Shown: positions 8,580-17,573 of the stretch, piece by piece | Position numbering within the stretch: the first letter of the stretch is position 1 | How the letters are laid out: the number at the start of each line of letters is the position of its first letter | Assembly: GCA_023426245.1 (NCBI GenBank) | Contig: JAFABB010000055.1 | Span: 94,928 to 158,927, forward strand | DNA length: 64,000 bases | Direction: 5' to 3' | Origin: Bacillota bacterium | Lineage (GTDB): Bacteria > Bacillota > UBA4882 > UBA8346 | Notes under the pieces: generated by a model | Database searches by the model: none | What the model saw: the letters and a program-made list of their open reading frames with translations, nothing else | What the model was told of the DNA's origin: nothing | Position numbers and translations under genes: made by a program

Positions 8580-9034
8580 ATTGTCAACACACCCAAAATC
8601 TAATTTCATCTTTTATTGATCATGAACTTAGCGCCGATGAAACTCGGGAATTAAGAAAACATTTATTTACTTGTCCCGAGTGTGAAAACGAGTATCAAGA
8701 ATTAATCCATATTAAAGAAATTCTGGAAAATGTAATTCAGGAACCGCTTGATTTTGATCCATTGAAAAATTTGCATTCCCGTTTGGTAAACGAAGAGGAC
8801 TCCTTCCTCTCGTTTTCAAACCATGGAATATGGATTCGCCGTTTGGGTATTGTCGCTGCTTGCTTCGTAATCTATTTTGTTACCAGTACCATCCTTTTCC
8901 CTGATAACCGGAATACCATCCCGCAGCTGTCTGTCAAACGTTCCCAGTTAAAGAACACTCCGGTAGCCTGGGATCAAAACATCTCGATTGACCAATCGGT
9001 ATCGGTTTATCAAGCCTCCCTTATCTTACCTTAA
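8576..9034 (+). CDS. Zinc-binding anti-sigma factor, membrane anchored
   Basis: The N-terminus carries the ZAS motif of zinc anti-sigma factors: a His followed by HLFTCPEC near residues 29-36. One membrane segment follows at about 93-113 (LGIVAACFVIYFVTSTILF), then a short outside tail of about 40 residues. It presumably binds the sigma factor encoded just upstream, whose gene it overlaps by 4 bases. The short outer part leaves little room for a sensor domain, and the nearby HtrA protease does not itself identify the release protease. 152 residues. Confidence 0.88.
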   Translation: MNCQHTQNLISSFIDHELSADETRELRKHLFTCPECENEYQELIHIKEILENVIQEPLDFDPLKNLHSRLVNEEDSFLSFSNHGIWIRRLGIVAACFVIYFVTSTILFPDNRNTIPQLSVKRSQLKNTPVAWDQNISIDQSVSVYQASLILP

Positions 9035-9066
9035 TCCGGTATCTTGGAAAACTATACTTAATAAAG

Positions 9067-9195
9067 GGGCTATTGCAAAATATTTTTAAATGAATGAGAT
9101 TTCACGCCTTAGCGCGCCAATATATTGCATCAATGAATATGCAAAAATGGTATATATTGTATATCTCTATCAGTAAATTTCTTTTGCAACAGCCC
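9067..9195. repeat. MITE-like element, 129 bp
   Basis: The 14-base ends GGGCTATTGCAAAA and TTTTGCAACAGCCC are inverted repeats with one mismatch. The interior has no gene but shares CAATATATTGCAT with the repeat at 49638-49755. The ends differ from the GAGGCTGTC family by TTGCAAAA in place of TCTAAAAA, so this is a related or parallel subfamily. Confidence 0.65.
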
Positions 9196-9263
9196 GTTCT
9201 ATATATCATTCAATCCAAATAATACTGCTCATTGCACAAAAGGGCAGTCATTTTCTTTTGGCC

Positions 9264-9298
9264 AAAAAATAACCCGTCTAAGTCGTCTCAGACGGGTT
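9264..9298 (-). terminator. Rho-independent terminator of hup
   Basis: Read on the minus strand, AACCCGTCTGAGA and its partner TTAGACGGGTT form a strong stem, followed by ATTTTTT. It begins 27 bases after the hup stop. Confidence 0.85.
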
Positions 9299-9324
9299 TA
9301 AAGCTTGTATTGAGTCCTTCTTAA

Positions 9325-9603
9325 TTATTTCTTGGCGACGGAATCTTTTAAAGCTTTACCGGCTTTGAATACCGGAACTTTACGGGCAGCAATTTTAATT
9401 ACTTTACCGGTTTGCGGATTGCGTCCATTCCGAGCTTCTCTTTTTCTAACATCAAAGCTCCCAAAGCCAATTAATTGGACTTTGTTGCCTTTGGTAAGAG
9501 AACCTTTGATTGCCTCCATCATTGCATCAATGGCTTTACCAGAAGCTTTTTTAGTTAATTTGGTTTTAGATGCCACTTTGTCGATAAGTTCTGTCTTAGT
9601 CAA
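9325..9603 (-). CDS. hup: Nucleoid protein HU
   Basis: A histone-like dimer that bends and wraps DNA. The 92-residue protein has the N-terminal helical region MTKTELIDKVASKTKLTKKA and the beta-arm with GFGSFDVRKREARNGRNPQT, ending in the usual Lys/Ala-rich tail. The start is TTG at 9601-9603, 7 bases after GGAGGC. It is a single-gene unit with its own terminator (9264-9298) and a possible promoter near 9710-9737. The window therefore encodes two unrelated DNA-bending proteins, this one and the mIHF-like protein. Confidence 0.97.
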   Translation of the reverse strand: MTKTELIDKVASKTKLTKKASGKAIDAMMEAIKGSLTKGNKVQLIGFGSFDVRKREARNGRNPQTGKVIKIAARKVPVFKAGKALKDSVAKK

Positions 9604-9709
9604 ACAAATCGCCTCCTAAATTTAATGAACTATTGGGGTAACACCTGCATTGGCTGCAACTGTTTTTCGGACCCCCGCTAGATTAATATTCGGTAATAAT
9701 TATATAAAC

Positions 9710-9737
9710 TTTATAGTTAATTTTAGCGGTTTTGCAA
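9710..9737 (-). promoter_or_regulatory. Possible hup promoter in the 9604-10017 gap
   Basis: On the minus strand TTGCAA (9732-9737) and TATAAA (9710-9715) are 16 bases apart, about 105 bases before the hup start. The gap 9604-10017 otherwise holds only AT-rich sequence and the terminator at 9906-9934. Confidence 0.35.
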
Positions 9738-9905
9738 TTTTATAATTCTTGAAAGGCATCTTAATCCTGTCCATATTACAATCTAATTGTTTAAACTATA
9801 ACTTCATAAAGGCTCGAGAGTTTGTTGATAATCGGACTCCCCTGATAAAAAACAGTTTCACAATCTTATGCGTAAACCCCCCCTTATTTCATACACGGCA
9901 AAGAA

Positions 9906-9934
9906 TAAAAAAACTACAGGTAACAATCCTGTAG
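9906..9934 (-). terminator. Rho-independent terminator after the DUF1292 gene
   Basis: On the minus strand ACTACAGG and CCTGTAGT form a stem around ATTGTTA, followed by a run of seven T. It lies about 85 bases after the stop of the gene at 10018. Confidence 0.8.
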
Positions 9935-10017
9935 TCAACGCGTTAACTCCATCAATATGATTTTTAGTCACCGGATTCGTAATTGGTAGTAAGCTCCCCA
10001 AAAGCGAAACCATCTTT

Positions 10018-10329
10018 TTATTGATTTTCCTGTTTCGTTACGGAAGGACTGTCATCTTCTTCATCGGCCTCTTCCAATTCGTCAAGTGCTTCACAGACCT
10101 TGGCAAACTCATCGTCATCTTCAATGTCAACTAGAACCTCTTCGCCTTCTTCATCTGCTTCAATACGGAAAATCACAGCCTCTTCTTGGTCCTCCTCGCT
10201 GTCTTGTTCCTCAGGTACCATTACTGCATACTTGGCCTCGTCGACTTCCACGATATTTAATAGATTAAAGCGATGTTCATGCCCTTCTTCATCAACCAAA
10301 GTTATCCAGTTTGTTTCTTGATCAGCCAT
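10018..10329 (-). CDS. Acidic DUF1292 (YrzB-like) protein
   Basis: The 103-residue protein begins with the DUF1292 pattern WITLVDEEGHEHRFNLLN and continues with the acidic core EAVIFRIEADEEGEEVLVDI, typical of the family. The C-terminal half is almost entirely Asp/Glu. No biochemical function is established for the family. In many Bacillota it lies next to ruvX, and here ruvX is just upstream on the same strand (160 bases away). AGGAGG precedes the ATG. Confidence 0.85.
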   Translation of the reverse strand: MADQETNWITLVDEEGHEHRFNLLNIVEVDEAKYAVMVPEEQDSEEDQEEAVIFRIEADEEGEEVLVDIEDDDEFAKVCEALDELEEADEEDDSPSVTKQENQ

Positions 10330-10489
10330 TTTTATTTCCTCCTATTTATATTCATTCGCCAATTTTTTACGGCAAATTCCCTACCAAACTTTACAGTCTA
10401 TGCCGGTCTGATTTAGATTATATCATTTTGGAAATTGAATTGGTTCTCTCATAATATCAATTTTGAGCTCGCTTTGCTATTTTACCCTC

Positions 10490-10918
10490 TCAAGTCATCT
10501 TAATACCTTTTTTAAAATCCAAAAAGTTTTGTAGAATAATAGTGGCAGCGACTTGATCGATTTTCCCTTTCCGTTGTTTCCGTGACAAATCAGCCTCAAT
10601 TAATAAGCGTTCCGCTGAAGCTGTCGATAGCCGTTCATCCCAATATTCTATCTGAATACCCGATAAATTATTTAAGGCCGTACCAAAATTTCGGGCTTTA
10701 TCTGCCATAATTCCTTCCGTACCATTCATATTTTTGGGTAAACCTAGAACCACACCATCAATCTCGTAGTCTTGAATCACCTGTTGAAGATAGTTTAAGT
10801 CTTGTTTTAAAGAACCCTTTCGGTGCCAAACTGAGAAAGGTTGTGCCGTTAACTCCAGAGGATCACTGATTGCAAGTCCAATTCGCCGTTCTCCTAAATC
10901 CAGTCCCAACCAACGCAT
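10490..10918 (-). CDS. ruvX: RuvX/YqgF-family nuclease
   Basis: RNase H-like fold protein, described as a Holliday-junction resolvase homologue and linked to pre-16S rRNA 5' end maturation. The 142-residue protein has the first catalytic Asp in GLDLGERRIGLAISD near residues 4-18, then VVLGLPKNMNG, and a later YWDERLSTASAERLL with acidic residues, ending with KGKIDQVAATIILQ containing the last Asp. A GGAGAG site lies 6 bases before the ATG. It precedes the DUF1292 gene on the same strand. Confidence 0.94.
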   Translation of the reverse strand: MRWLGLDLGERRIGLAISDPLELTAQPFSVWHRKGSLKQDLNYLQQVIQDYEIDGVVLGLPKNMNGTEGIMADKARNFGTALNNLSGIQIEYWDERLSTASAERLLIEADLSRKQRKGKIDQVAATIILQNFLDFKKGIKMT

Positions 10919-10991
10919 ATTCGCTCTCCAAATTTACTCATTTTCCGATTATTTTTAGCCATCCACATAAAGAAAGAATTACTTTCGGACC

Positions 10992-12518
10992 CTAATTTAT
11001 TTTTGGACCTGCCGGAAGTAAAATTCGAATTTGAAAGCCAAAGTTCGGTAAGGTAGACCGTGAACCTTCAATCTTAAATTTAGTATCCGCAATCTCATTT
11101 TGGCGGGCCAAAATATCCTGAGCCTCCGTGACAAGCTTTCCCTTGATTAAATTTCTTATTGTGCCTGGATTTAGCAGCCCTCTGATTTGCCCTTGCCCTT
11201 CCAGTTCTATATTTGCAGTTTGATCATCCGATTGGGTAAGATGCATGGATACCAAAGTTGCTTTATGATCTTGGGCCTCAAAATGAACCGGAATTACCTT
11301 TTTAAACTGCCCGCTTAAAAATTTCTGTATTCCTACTGCAGTAGGAGCCAAAATCTTCACTTGATACTCCATAACAGTTTCTACAGAATCACTTTCGACG
11401 CCAATATCCGGTTTACTGGTTATATGAATGATTTCGGTTTTTATAAGATCTTGTATATAAACATAGTCTTTATTTACCATGCTCCGCGCTTGATCGGCAA
11501 AAGAAAGCTGCATCTGTTTACCGGCCTCATCCTCACCTTTTTTTACATCATTCAAATCTACAATCGCCACTTGTTTATCAATGCCATTCCGTGTGGGGAG
11601 AGGGTTAGTTATCTTCAATAGATTGTTATATCTTCCTTCGATACTATGAATTGATTTAGCCGGCTGATTACCGACTGCGCCTCTTTGATCTGCGGTTATA
11701 GCAACTTCTGCTTTTCCATAATTCTCTCCGATTACAATTCCCAGTTCTTTTTTTGTGACTTTTTTAGGGATTAATACGTCGTTATCGGTCCGAAAACGAA
11801 TTCCGTTTTTCCCGTAAAGGATACTTCCTTTAGGAAGTAAAACCGGTTGATTCGAACCATTGATAATCATCACTTTACCAACAGCTGCCGTAACACCGAC
11901 AAACTTTCGTCCGGTGGTCACAGTTTGTGTGGTAACCGTAAAATTCTGTATCAAATCTTCTGCCGGTATATTCCCATGAACAATATCAGCATCCGTGAAG
12001 GCACTTCCTATCTGAACCGCCGATTTAAAAGTCAAAGTTTTAATTTTAGGGTATACGGTGACCACTGCCTTAGGTTGTAAAAACCACCATATGGCCATGA
12101 CTAAAGTAAATAGCAGCAGGACCATTGCAGGTATCATCCGACTATATTGAGAAGTTTTAAACGATAAAGGCTTTCCGTTTTGGGACAGGGACCTGGTGGT
12201 GCTTTTAACTTCCTCCCCGGACTCTACTTCATAGGGTAAAGGACCGGCACTCATTTGGTTATCACGGTTCCAAACTGTTGAAATCCCCAAACGTTGCGCT
12301 AATGAAATTAAAGTTGGTTCAACCCCGTTGATAATGATTTCTTTTTCCTCTTCTTCGGCGTAAAATTTTAGTAGCCGCAGGTTGATTTCATTCGTCAACA
12401 AGGAACAATTCTCAGGCACTTCAATCATTATCTCCGGTTCGGAACTGTTAATAATTTCCCTTGCCAGTTGCTCAATTTTATAATCGGGATTCAATTGAAT
12501 GGTTTTATGAATCCCCAT
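10992..12518 (-). CDS. Single-pass membrane protein with a possible baseplate-J-like (gp47) domain
   Basis: The 508-residue protein has a cytoplasmic N-terminal part of about 125 residues, one membrane segment at about 127-147 (MIPAMVLLLFTLVMAIWWFL) and a large outside part of repeated beta-rich stretches. The outer part (VTVYPKIKTL, GVTAAVGKVMIINGSNQPVLLPKGSILY) resembles proteins annotated as baseplate J-like in Bacillota, but no phage genes surround it. ATG at 12516-12518 is taken as the start because AAGGAGAT lies just upstream; it overlaps the previous gene by 14 bases, so the two are probably translated together. Function unknown. Confidence 0.6.
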   Translation of the reverse strand: MGIHKTIQLNPDYKIEQLAREIINSSEPEIMIEVPENCSLLTNEINLRLLKFYAEEEEKEIIINGVEPTLISLAQRLGISTVWNRDNQMSAGPLPYEVESGEEVKSTTRSLSQNGKPLSFKTSQYSRMIPAMVLLLFTLVMAIWWFLQPKAVVTVYPKIKTLTFKSAVQIGSAFTDADIVHGNIPAEDLIQNFTVTTQTVTTGRKFVGVTAAVGKVMIINGSNQPVLLPKGSILYGKNGIRFRTDNDVLIPKKVTKKELGIVIGENYGKAEVAITADQRGAVGNQPAKSIHSIEGRYNNLLKITNPLPTRNGIDKQVAIVDLNDVKKGEDEAGKQMQLSFADQARSMVNKDYVYIQDLIKTEIIHITSKPDIGVESDSVETVMEYQVKILAPTAVGIQKFLSGQFKKVIPVHFEAQDHKATLVSMHLTQSDDQTANIELEGQGQIRGLLNPGTIRNLIKGKLVTEAQDILARQNEIADTKFKIEGSRSTLPNFGFQIRILLPAGPKIN

Positions 12519-14709
12519 TTGAATCATCTCCTTTATCCAGGCGGACGCGTTCAATCCAATCTTCCATAACCAACAGCAAAAGCATCGGCAGTCCGAAGAT
12601 ATACATGGTAGTGACAGTGACGATTCCGGAATCGTTAATTAATAATGCCACGATTGCAGTAAGCGTTAATCCAAAAAAACCTCTGGTTTCATCCGGATAT
12701 TTTTGAAGAAAACGGGATACGATAAAAGGTGGTTTTTTATATAAAATTGGGATTGCCAATAAAATCAAAAGTAAAACCTTAGTCCAAAACGTATAGGCGA
12801 TTAAACGAAAATTTAAATCTAATTTTCGCTTAACCAGATCAGCAATGGTGTTGAAGCCTTGACTCCGGACAATATCTAAAAATTGTCCAAAATGAGTCAT
12901 ATTGATATTATTGAGATAATAATCCCACAATCCTACCAGTACCAATAGAGAAATTGCGGCGGCAATCAAGCCGACAATGTCTTTCCAATGAATCGGCCTA
13001 CCCAACCAAAGGTATGTGGTAATCCCTAAACCGATAAGGGCGGTAGCGCCACCTCCAACACTTGAACCCAAATTGGGATGAGCAAGAAAAATAGCTATAA
13101 AGCAAGTAATAGCCCATAATATTTGTTTTTGATAACCGGTGATCTTCTTTAACTGTGTTGATACCGCTACAATTGTAGCTCCTAATAAAAAACCCATATA
13201 TTCATTGCCGACACCATAAAAACGGGCACCTGCAACGGCTGAATATCCAAAAAACGAACGTAATTCCAAAAAACCATTAAAAAAACCTTCCAAAAGGATT
13301 ACTACAATCGTTAACAAGGCAATACCGGATAGGATTAACAAGGGTTTACCTTTGGACCAATAGCGAACAATAAACCAAATCAGCATGGCCAGTCCCAATG
13401 TCCATCCCAAGATGGCATACCAATTAAGAGGATTGATGGCGGCTTCTATCAGAAAAACAACTGGAATCGTAATTAAATATAAGTAAGCATTTGCTAAATA
13501 ATTAAATAAAGTATGATGCTTGGACCAAAAAAATGCACCCACGACTCCGAAAAGTATTAATCCAATCAATATATAGGCATAAGTTGTTAAAAGAGGCCAT
13601 CGCACATTATAATTTTGAATTAATTGTTGCTGTTCGTCCCGGACTGTCTGCCAATCGCCTGACACCCGTTGCAATATGTGCCCGCTAAAATAACGTGACT
13701 TTGGAATATTCAAATAGTGGAGTATGGTAATTGGCAAATCATAACAGGTAATAATCCCTGTTTTTCGAGTGCTTGGCGAATAAAGAAGTCCACTTTCAAA
13801 ACCCGGTCCTAGAATAACCACCGGGCTTAACCGTTGTCCGGCTCCGGTATTCCGTAGTGGTGCCTGGGCGGTAAAAAGCAAAGTCAAAGTTTGGCGATGG
13901 TCAATCTCCTCAAAAAATCGTCCCACTAAAGAATCGTAACGGTGTAATATCTGCCTTCGGTAATTTCCCCATTGAGACTCAGTCAGATAAAGACTAAAAC
14001 GTTCCAATCTTTCTAAGTCACCGAGTGTCACGGCTATTACATTCGCTTTCCCACGAAAGTCATGCCAAGTATTAAAAACCTGCTCATTATTAGTGCGATG
14101 ACCAAATGGGAAAGAAGAATCATCCTGGATGGAGTCTCCCCCGATATTCCCCAAATCAAGCTGCCCTTTTTGATCCATTAATAAAAGCGCACCGCTACGA
14201 CTGATCAAATCGGCATCAGCATTTCCAACGGCTGCCGTTTTGAATAAATTCCGATGCAGTAACTCTCCAAATAACCCAATATTAGGAGTAATATCCTTGC
14301 TATTGAGTTGAATCAATTTAGCCAATCCTATATGTACGATACCCGACGAAGGTGCCTTATACCCCATAAGGGATTGATATAAATCTCCCGCTGGTATCTG
14401 CCTGAATTTTTCAGAAGCCCCAAACAGCAGGTAATTTTCTTCAGCAGTCTTTACTTGGGTGCCGCTGTTAAAAGTAAAATAAATTTGATCCAGATTCACC
14501 GGTTCCGAAAGCGGAGTCGTCATAATCCCTGTAGTACCATTTTTCACCAACCGGTGGAGGTTGGGATACTGGGGCGTAATATCCTCGAGAGTTAAACGAG
14601 GTATATCTAAAATCAATACTTCCTTGGAATTGGCTGCGCATAATGCAGGCTTGTCTATGGTAAAAAATATCACCGAAAGCAAGAAAAACATAAATATCCG
14701 GCGCAACAC
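12505..14709 (-). CDS. Multi-pass membrane protein with an alkaline-phosphatase-like outer domain
   Basis: From GTG at 14707-14709 the 734-residue protein begins with a signal-like segment (IFMFFLLSVIFF), then an outside domain of about 350 residues that looks like the alkaline phosphatase superfamily (LILDIPRLTLEDI, PNLHRLVKNG, VVILGPGFESG, ITCYDLPITILHYLNI), then about nine membrane segments. The GTG is preferred over TTG at 14767-14769 because AGGGGTGG precedes it and the signal becomes N-terminal. Metal-binding residues typical of active phosphatases are not obvious. It overlaps the next gene by 14 bases. Function unknown. Confidence 0.65.
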   Translation of the reverse strand: MLRRIFMFFLLSVIFFTIDKPALCAANSKEVLILDIPRLTLEDITPQYPNLHRLVKNGTTGIMTTPLSEPVNLDQIYFTFNSGTQVKTAEENYLLFGASEKFRQIPAGDLYQSLMGYKAPSSGIVHIGLAKLIQLNSKDITPNIGLFGELLHRNLFKTAAVGNADADLISRSGALLLMDQKGQLDLGNIGGDSIQDDSSFPFGHRTNNEQVFNTWHDFRGKANVIAVTLGDLERLERFSLYLTESQWGNYRRQILHRYDSLVGRFFEEIDHRQTLTLLFTAQAPLRNTGAGQRLSPVVILGPGFESGLLYSPSTRKTGIITCYDLPITILHYLNIPKSRYFSGHILQRVSGDWQTVRDEQQQLIQNYNVRWPLLTTYAYILIGLILFGVVGAFFWSKHHTLFNYLANAYLYLITIPVVFLIEAAINPLNWYAILGWTLGLAMLIWFIVRYWSKGKPLLILSGIALLTIVVILLEGFFNGFLELRSFFGYSAVAGARFYGVGNEYMGFLLGATIVAVSTQLKKITGYQKQILWAITCFIAIFLAHPNLGSSVGGGATALIGLGITTYLWLGRPIHWKDIVGLIAAAISLLVLVGLWDYYLNNINMTHFGQFLDIVRSQGFNTIADLVKRKLDLNFRLIAYTFWTKVLLLILLAIPILYKKPPFIVSRFLQKYPDETRGFFGLTLTAIVALLINDSGIVTVTTMYIFGLPMLLLLVMEDWIERVRLDKGDDSNGDS

Positions 14710-14824
14710 GTTTAGCCACCCCTTGTCCAAGATTAAAGCCTGTCCACTTTTTAAATCTTTTGATGTCAAAAAAAAAACGGATAAATTCCGCTTTATCTCA
14801 TAATACCCAATCCTCTCCTAATTG

Positions 14825-15907
14825 TCAATCAGGCTCTGAAAACTTCAAATCAAGTTTTTCAGAAATCGGTTCCCCGGCAGCTGAATTTTCATCATGAAAA
14901 CAAATTTCATAAAAACTCCTAATGATAATACCCACAATGGCTCCCAAAGGAACTGCAAAAATCATCCCGATCAGGCCGAAAACCGCTCCTCCAAACATAA
15001 TCAAAAAAATGACAGTAGCCGGGTTTATTCGTAGATTATAACTAATAATCCGGGGAGCTAAAAAAATGGCTTCAATTTGATTAATGACCAGAAATAAAAT
15101 GATCACATACAATACAAGCCAAGGGGATTTAAGCAAGGCAAAAACAATTAAGGGAATTGCACCAATGATCGGCCCGAAATAAGGGATAACATTAAAAACA
15201 CCAACAATAAAGCCTAAAAGAATCGCGGATTCAAATCCTAAAAGGCTCAATCCAATTGCAAATAACCCTCCAATGATCAATATATCCAGCAATTGGCTTC
15301 GGATGTAATATTTAAAAACTGCATCAATCTTCAAAAATGTGTGGGCCCAATGACTACCCATATATTTTTGAATCCATTGCAAAATATTATTTTTTATTCG
15401 CGGATAATCTCTGCTGAAATAATAGGCGATCAGAGGGATTAATAAATAAAGAAGAGATTGAGAGAAAGCCTGGATTACCGTTCTTCCTAATTGAATAAAA
15501 AAATCTTTAAGAACAGTTGTGATTCGTTGGGTTAAGTCATCGGTCATTATCTGCGGATTAAAAGGAAGCTGCCATTTGTTTACCATTCCACTTAATTTAT
15601 TTTGAATATCTTGTAAATCCATCAATACTTGGGGCAACTTTCGAATTAATGTCGTCAAATCCCGGATCAGACGAGGAATCAACGTTTCTAAAACCAATAC
15701 GCCCATTACCAGAAGAACTCCATAAATTGTAATAATTGCCAAATCGCGGCGGGCTCCTCTTTTTTGCAAAAATTCAACCATCGGGTTCAAAGCATAGGCC
15801 AGAAAAAAAGCCAAAATAAACGGCAACAAGATAGCCCGTGATAGATAAATGACTATCAAAATAAAAGAAATGATTACAATTAAAAAAAATAACTTTTTTA
15901 AGGTCAA
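14825..15907 (-). CDS. AI-2E family (PerM/YdbI-type) membrane permease
   Basis: A 360-residue integral membrane protein with paired N-terminal helices, a central soluble stretch (about 65-150) and five or so C-terminal helices. FFLAYALNPMVEFLQKRG near residues 34-51 and FIVGVFNVIPYFGPIIGAIP near 235-254 are typical of the AI-2E transporter family (formerly UPF0118). Members export or exchange small solutes, and the substrate cannot be predicted from sequence. The start is TTG at 15905-15907, 5 bases after GGAGAC. It is upstream of the phosphatase-like membrane protein on the same strand. Confidence 0.88.
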   Translation of the reverse strand: MTLKKLFFLIVIISFILIVIYLSRAILLPFILAFFLAYALNPMVEFLQKRGARRDLAIITIYGVLLVMGVLVLETLIPRLIRDLTTLIRKLPQVLMDLQDIQNKLSGMVNKWQLPFNPQIMTDDLTQRITTVLKDFFIQLGRTVIQAFSQSLLYLLIPLIAYYFSRDYPRIKNNILQWIQKYMGSHWAHTFLKIDAVFKYYIRSQLLDILIIGGLFAIGLSLLGFESAILLGFIVGVFNVIPYFGPIIGAIPLIVFALLKSPWLVLYVIILFLVINQIEAIFLAPRIISYNLRINPATVIFLIMFGGAVFGLIGMIFAVPLGAIVGIIIRSFYEICFHDENSAAGEPISEKLDLKFSEPD

Positions 15908-16063
15908 TCTTTGTCTCCATGATTCTTTGTCGTTTCACGCAAGAGGCAAATAAAAAAGGACTGCCCGCTAGTCTTCCATAGATTCATCCAATATTAAGAA
16001 CAGTTTCAGCCCTAATATTGCATAATATCCTATATCAAGACAAGGAGACAGTCTATGAACTAA

Positions 16064-16303
16064 TTATGAAGTCCGGTGTGCCAGTTTTCGTGAAAATGCT
16101 TGAGTTCCATTCTTTACAGCAGAAGTCCATCTTCTGGCATTATCCTGCACCATTTTTACAGTTCCTTGAGTCCGTCCACTTAATTGGTCCACCTGCGCAT
16201 TCATATTTTTCATGACGCCGGTGTTTTTGCGCATTAACATAACGATTCCAACTGTTGCCCCAATTACGCTTCCGGTTATAATCCCCCTGACAAGCTTATT
16301 CAT
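16064..16303 (-). CDS. Small membrane protein, YtxH-like
   Basis: The 79-residue protein has one N-terminal membrane helix (about 6-24, GIITGSVIGATVGIVMLM) followed by a polar, Gln/Lys-rich helical tail. This layout matches YtxH-like proteins of Bacillota, which have no firmly assigned function. GAGGTGAGG lies upstream of the ATG. It follows mnmA by about 75 bases on the same strand, but there is no evident functional tie. Confidence 0.65.
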   Translation of the reverse strand: MNKLVRGIITGSVIGATVGIVMLMRKNTGVMKNMNAQVDQLSGRTQGTVKMVQDNARRWTSAVKNGTQAFSRKLAHRTS

Positions 16304-16378
16304 TTTAATACCTCACCTCTTTCCAATAGGACGATTAATGGATATTATCTCCCATTTCAAGAGGGGCTAATCATAATT

Positions 16379-17464
16379 TTATGGAATTGTCTTATCAATC
16401 GTCCCACCGCCCAGCATTAAGTCACCTCTGTAAAATACCACAGCTTGTCCCGGAGTGACCGCTCGTTGAGAGGTTTTAAACTCCACATTTACCTGACCTT
16501 CATCAATCGGGCGGATTGTGCAGGAAACCGGTTTGGCGCTATAACGGATTTTTACTTCAACTTCCTGTGGAGAATCCAAATTCTGAAAAGCAATCCAATT
16601 CATTTTTGAGGCAATCAATCCTTTGCTAAACACCTCTTCTTTGGTTCCGACAACAACTTCGTTGGTTTCGGGATTGATTTTAGTCACAAAAAGGGGGGTC
16701 CCCTTTGCAATTCCTAATCCTTTTCGCTGGCCAATCGTAAAATTAAAAATTCCTTGGTGATGTCCAAGAATTTGTCCGTTGGAATCAACAATCGTCCCCG
16801 GTTTAGCATGACCCGGTGAGTATTCATTAATAAAACGGCTATAATCTTGATCCGGTACAAAACAAATTTCCTGGCTATCCGGTTTATTGGCTACACTCAA
16901 TCCCAACATCGCCGCCTTTTTACGGATCGCGGTTTTCTCGTAACCCCCGAGAGGAAATAAACTACGGGACAATTGTTCCTGATTAAGGCCGTACAAAACA
17001 TAACTCTGATCCTTCGTACTGTCGAACCCTTTCCGTAACAACCAGCGACCAGTCGATGGAGCCTGATCTTTTTGCACATAATGACCGGTTGCTATGTAAT
17101 CTCCACCCAAAGATAAGCTTTTTTCAAGAAGATTGTCAAATTTAAGACTATGGTTACAAACAATACAAGGGTTGGGAGTCCTGCCCTGAAGATATTCGTT
17201 CACAAAATAATCGATGACTTTTTCCCGAAAGGGTGCTTGAAAATTCAGTACATAATAGGGAATACCCAGCTTACCGGCAACGGCTCTGGCATCCTCCACT
17301 GCTCCTAAAGAGCAGCACCCTCCCTCCACCTCAGTGCCATAAGGTAAATCACTGGGCCATATTTGCATGGTGACACCTATGACTTCATATCCCTGTTCAA
17401 GCAAAAAAGCAGCCGCTACGGAACTATCAACGCCGCCGCTCATAGCCATGATGACCCGAGCCAT
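16379..17464 (-). CDS. mnmA: tRNA-specific 2-thiouridylase
   Basis: Adds sulfur to U34 of tRNA-Lys, -Glu and -Gln. The 361-residue protein has the PP-loop SGGVDSS at 9-15, the catalytic Cys103 in the NPCIVCN motif and the second catalytic Cys199 in SQEICFVPD. The C-terminal beta-barrel begins near residue 260. AAGGAGG lies before the ATG. The cysteine desulfurase gene 110 bases upstream on the same strand is the likely sulfur donor, the usual pairing in Bacillota. Confidence 0.96.
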   Translation of the reverse strand: MARVIMAMSGGVDSSVAAAFLLEQGYEVIGVTMQIWPSDLPYGTEVEGGCCSLGAVEDARAVAGKLGIPYYVLNFQAPFREKVIDYFVNEYLQGRTPNPCIVCNHSLKFDNLLEKSLSLGGDYIATGHYVQKDQAPSTGRWLLRKGFDSTKDQSYVLYGLNQEQLSRSLFPLGGYEKTAIRKKAAMLGLSVANKPDSQEICFVPDQDYSRFINEYSPGHAKPGTIVDSNGQILGHHQGIFNFTIGQRKGLGIAKGTPLFVTKINPETNEVVVGTKEEVFSKGLIASKMNWIAFQNLDSPQEVEVKIRYSAKPVSCTIRPIDEGQVNVEFKTSQRAVTPGQAVVFYRGDLMLGGGTIDKTIP

Positions 17465-17573
17465 ATTTCCTCCTTGTTTCTCACGGAATTTTAAAAATTT
17501 TTGATACCAACTAAAGCATTAATAAATTAGCAGTCAAATCCCTGAATAAAAAAATTTGAATAATCCTCTTTGG

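Noticed and set aside
10100..10321. Plus-strand Ser-rich frame over the DUF1292 gene
   Set aside because: It is the shadow of the Asp/Glu-rich codons on the other strand.
10992..12518. Prophage baseplate gene
   Set aside because: The protein has a membrane helix and lies among housekeeping genes with no other phage functions. Only a fold-level likeness is kept.
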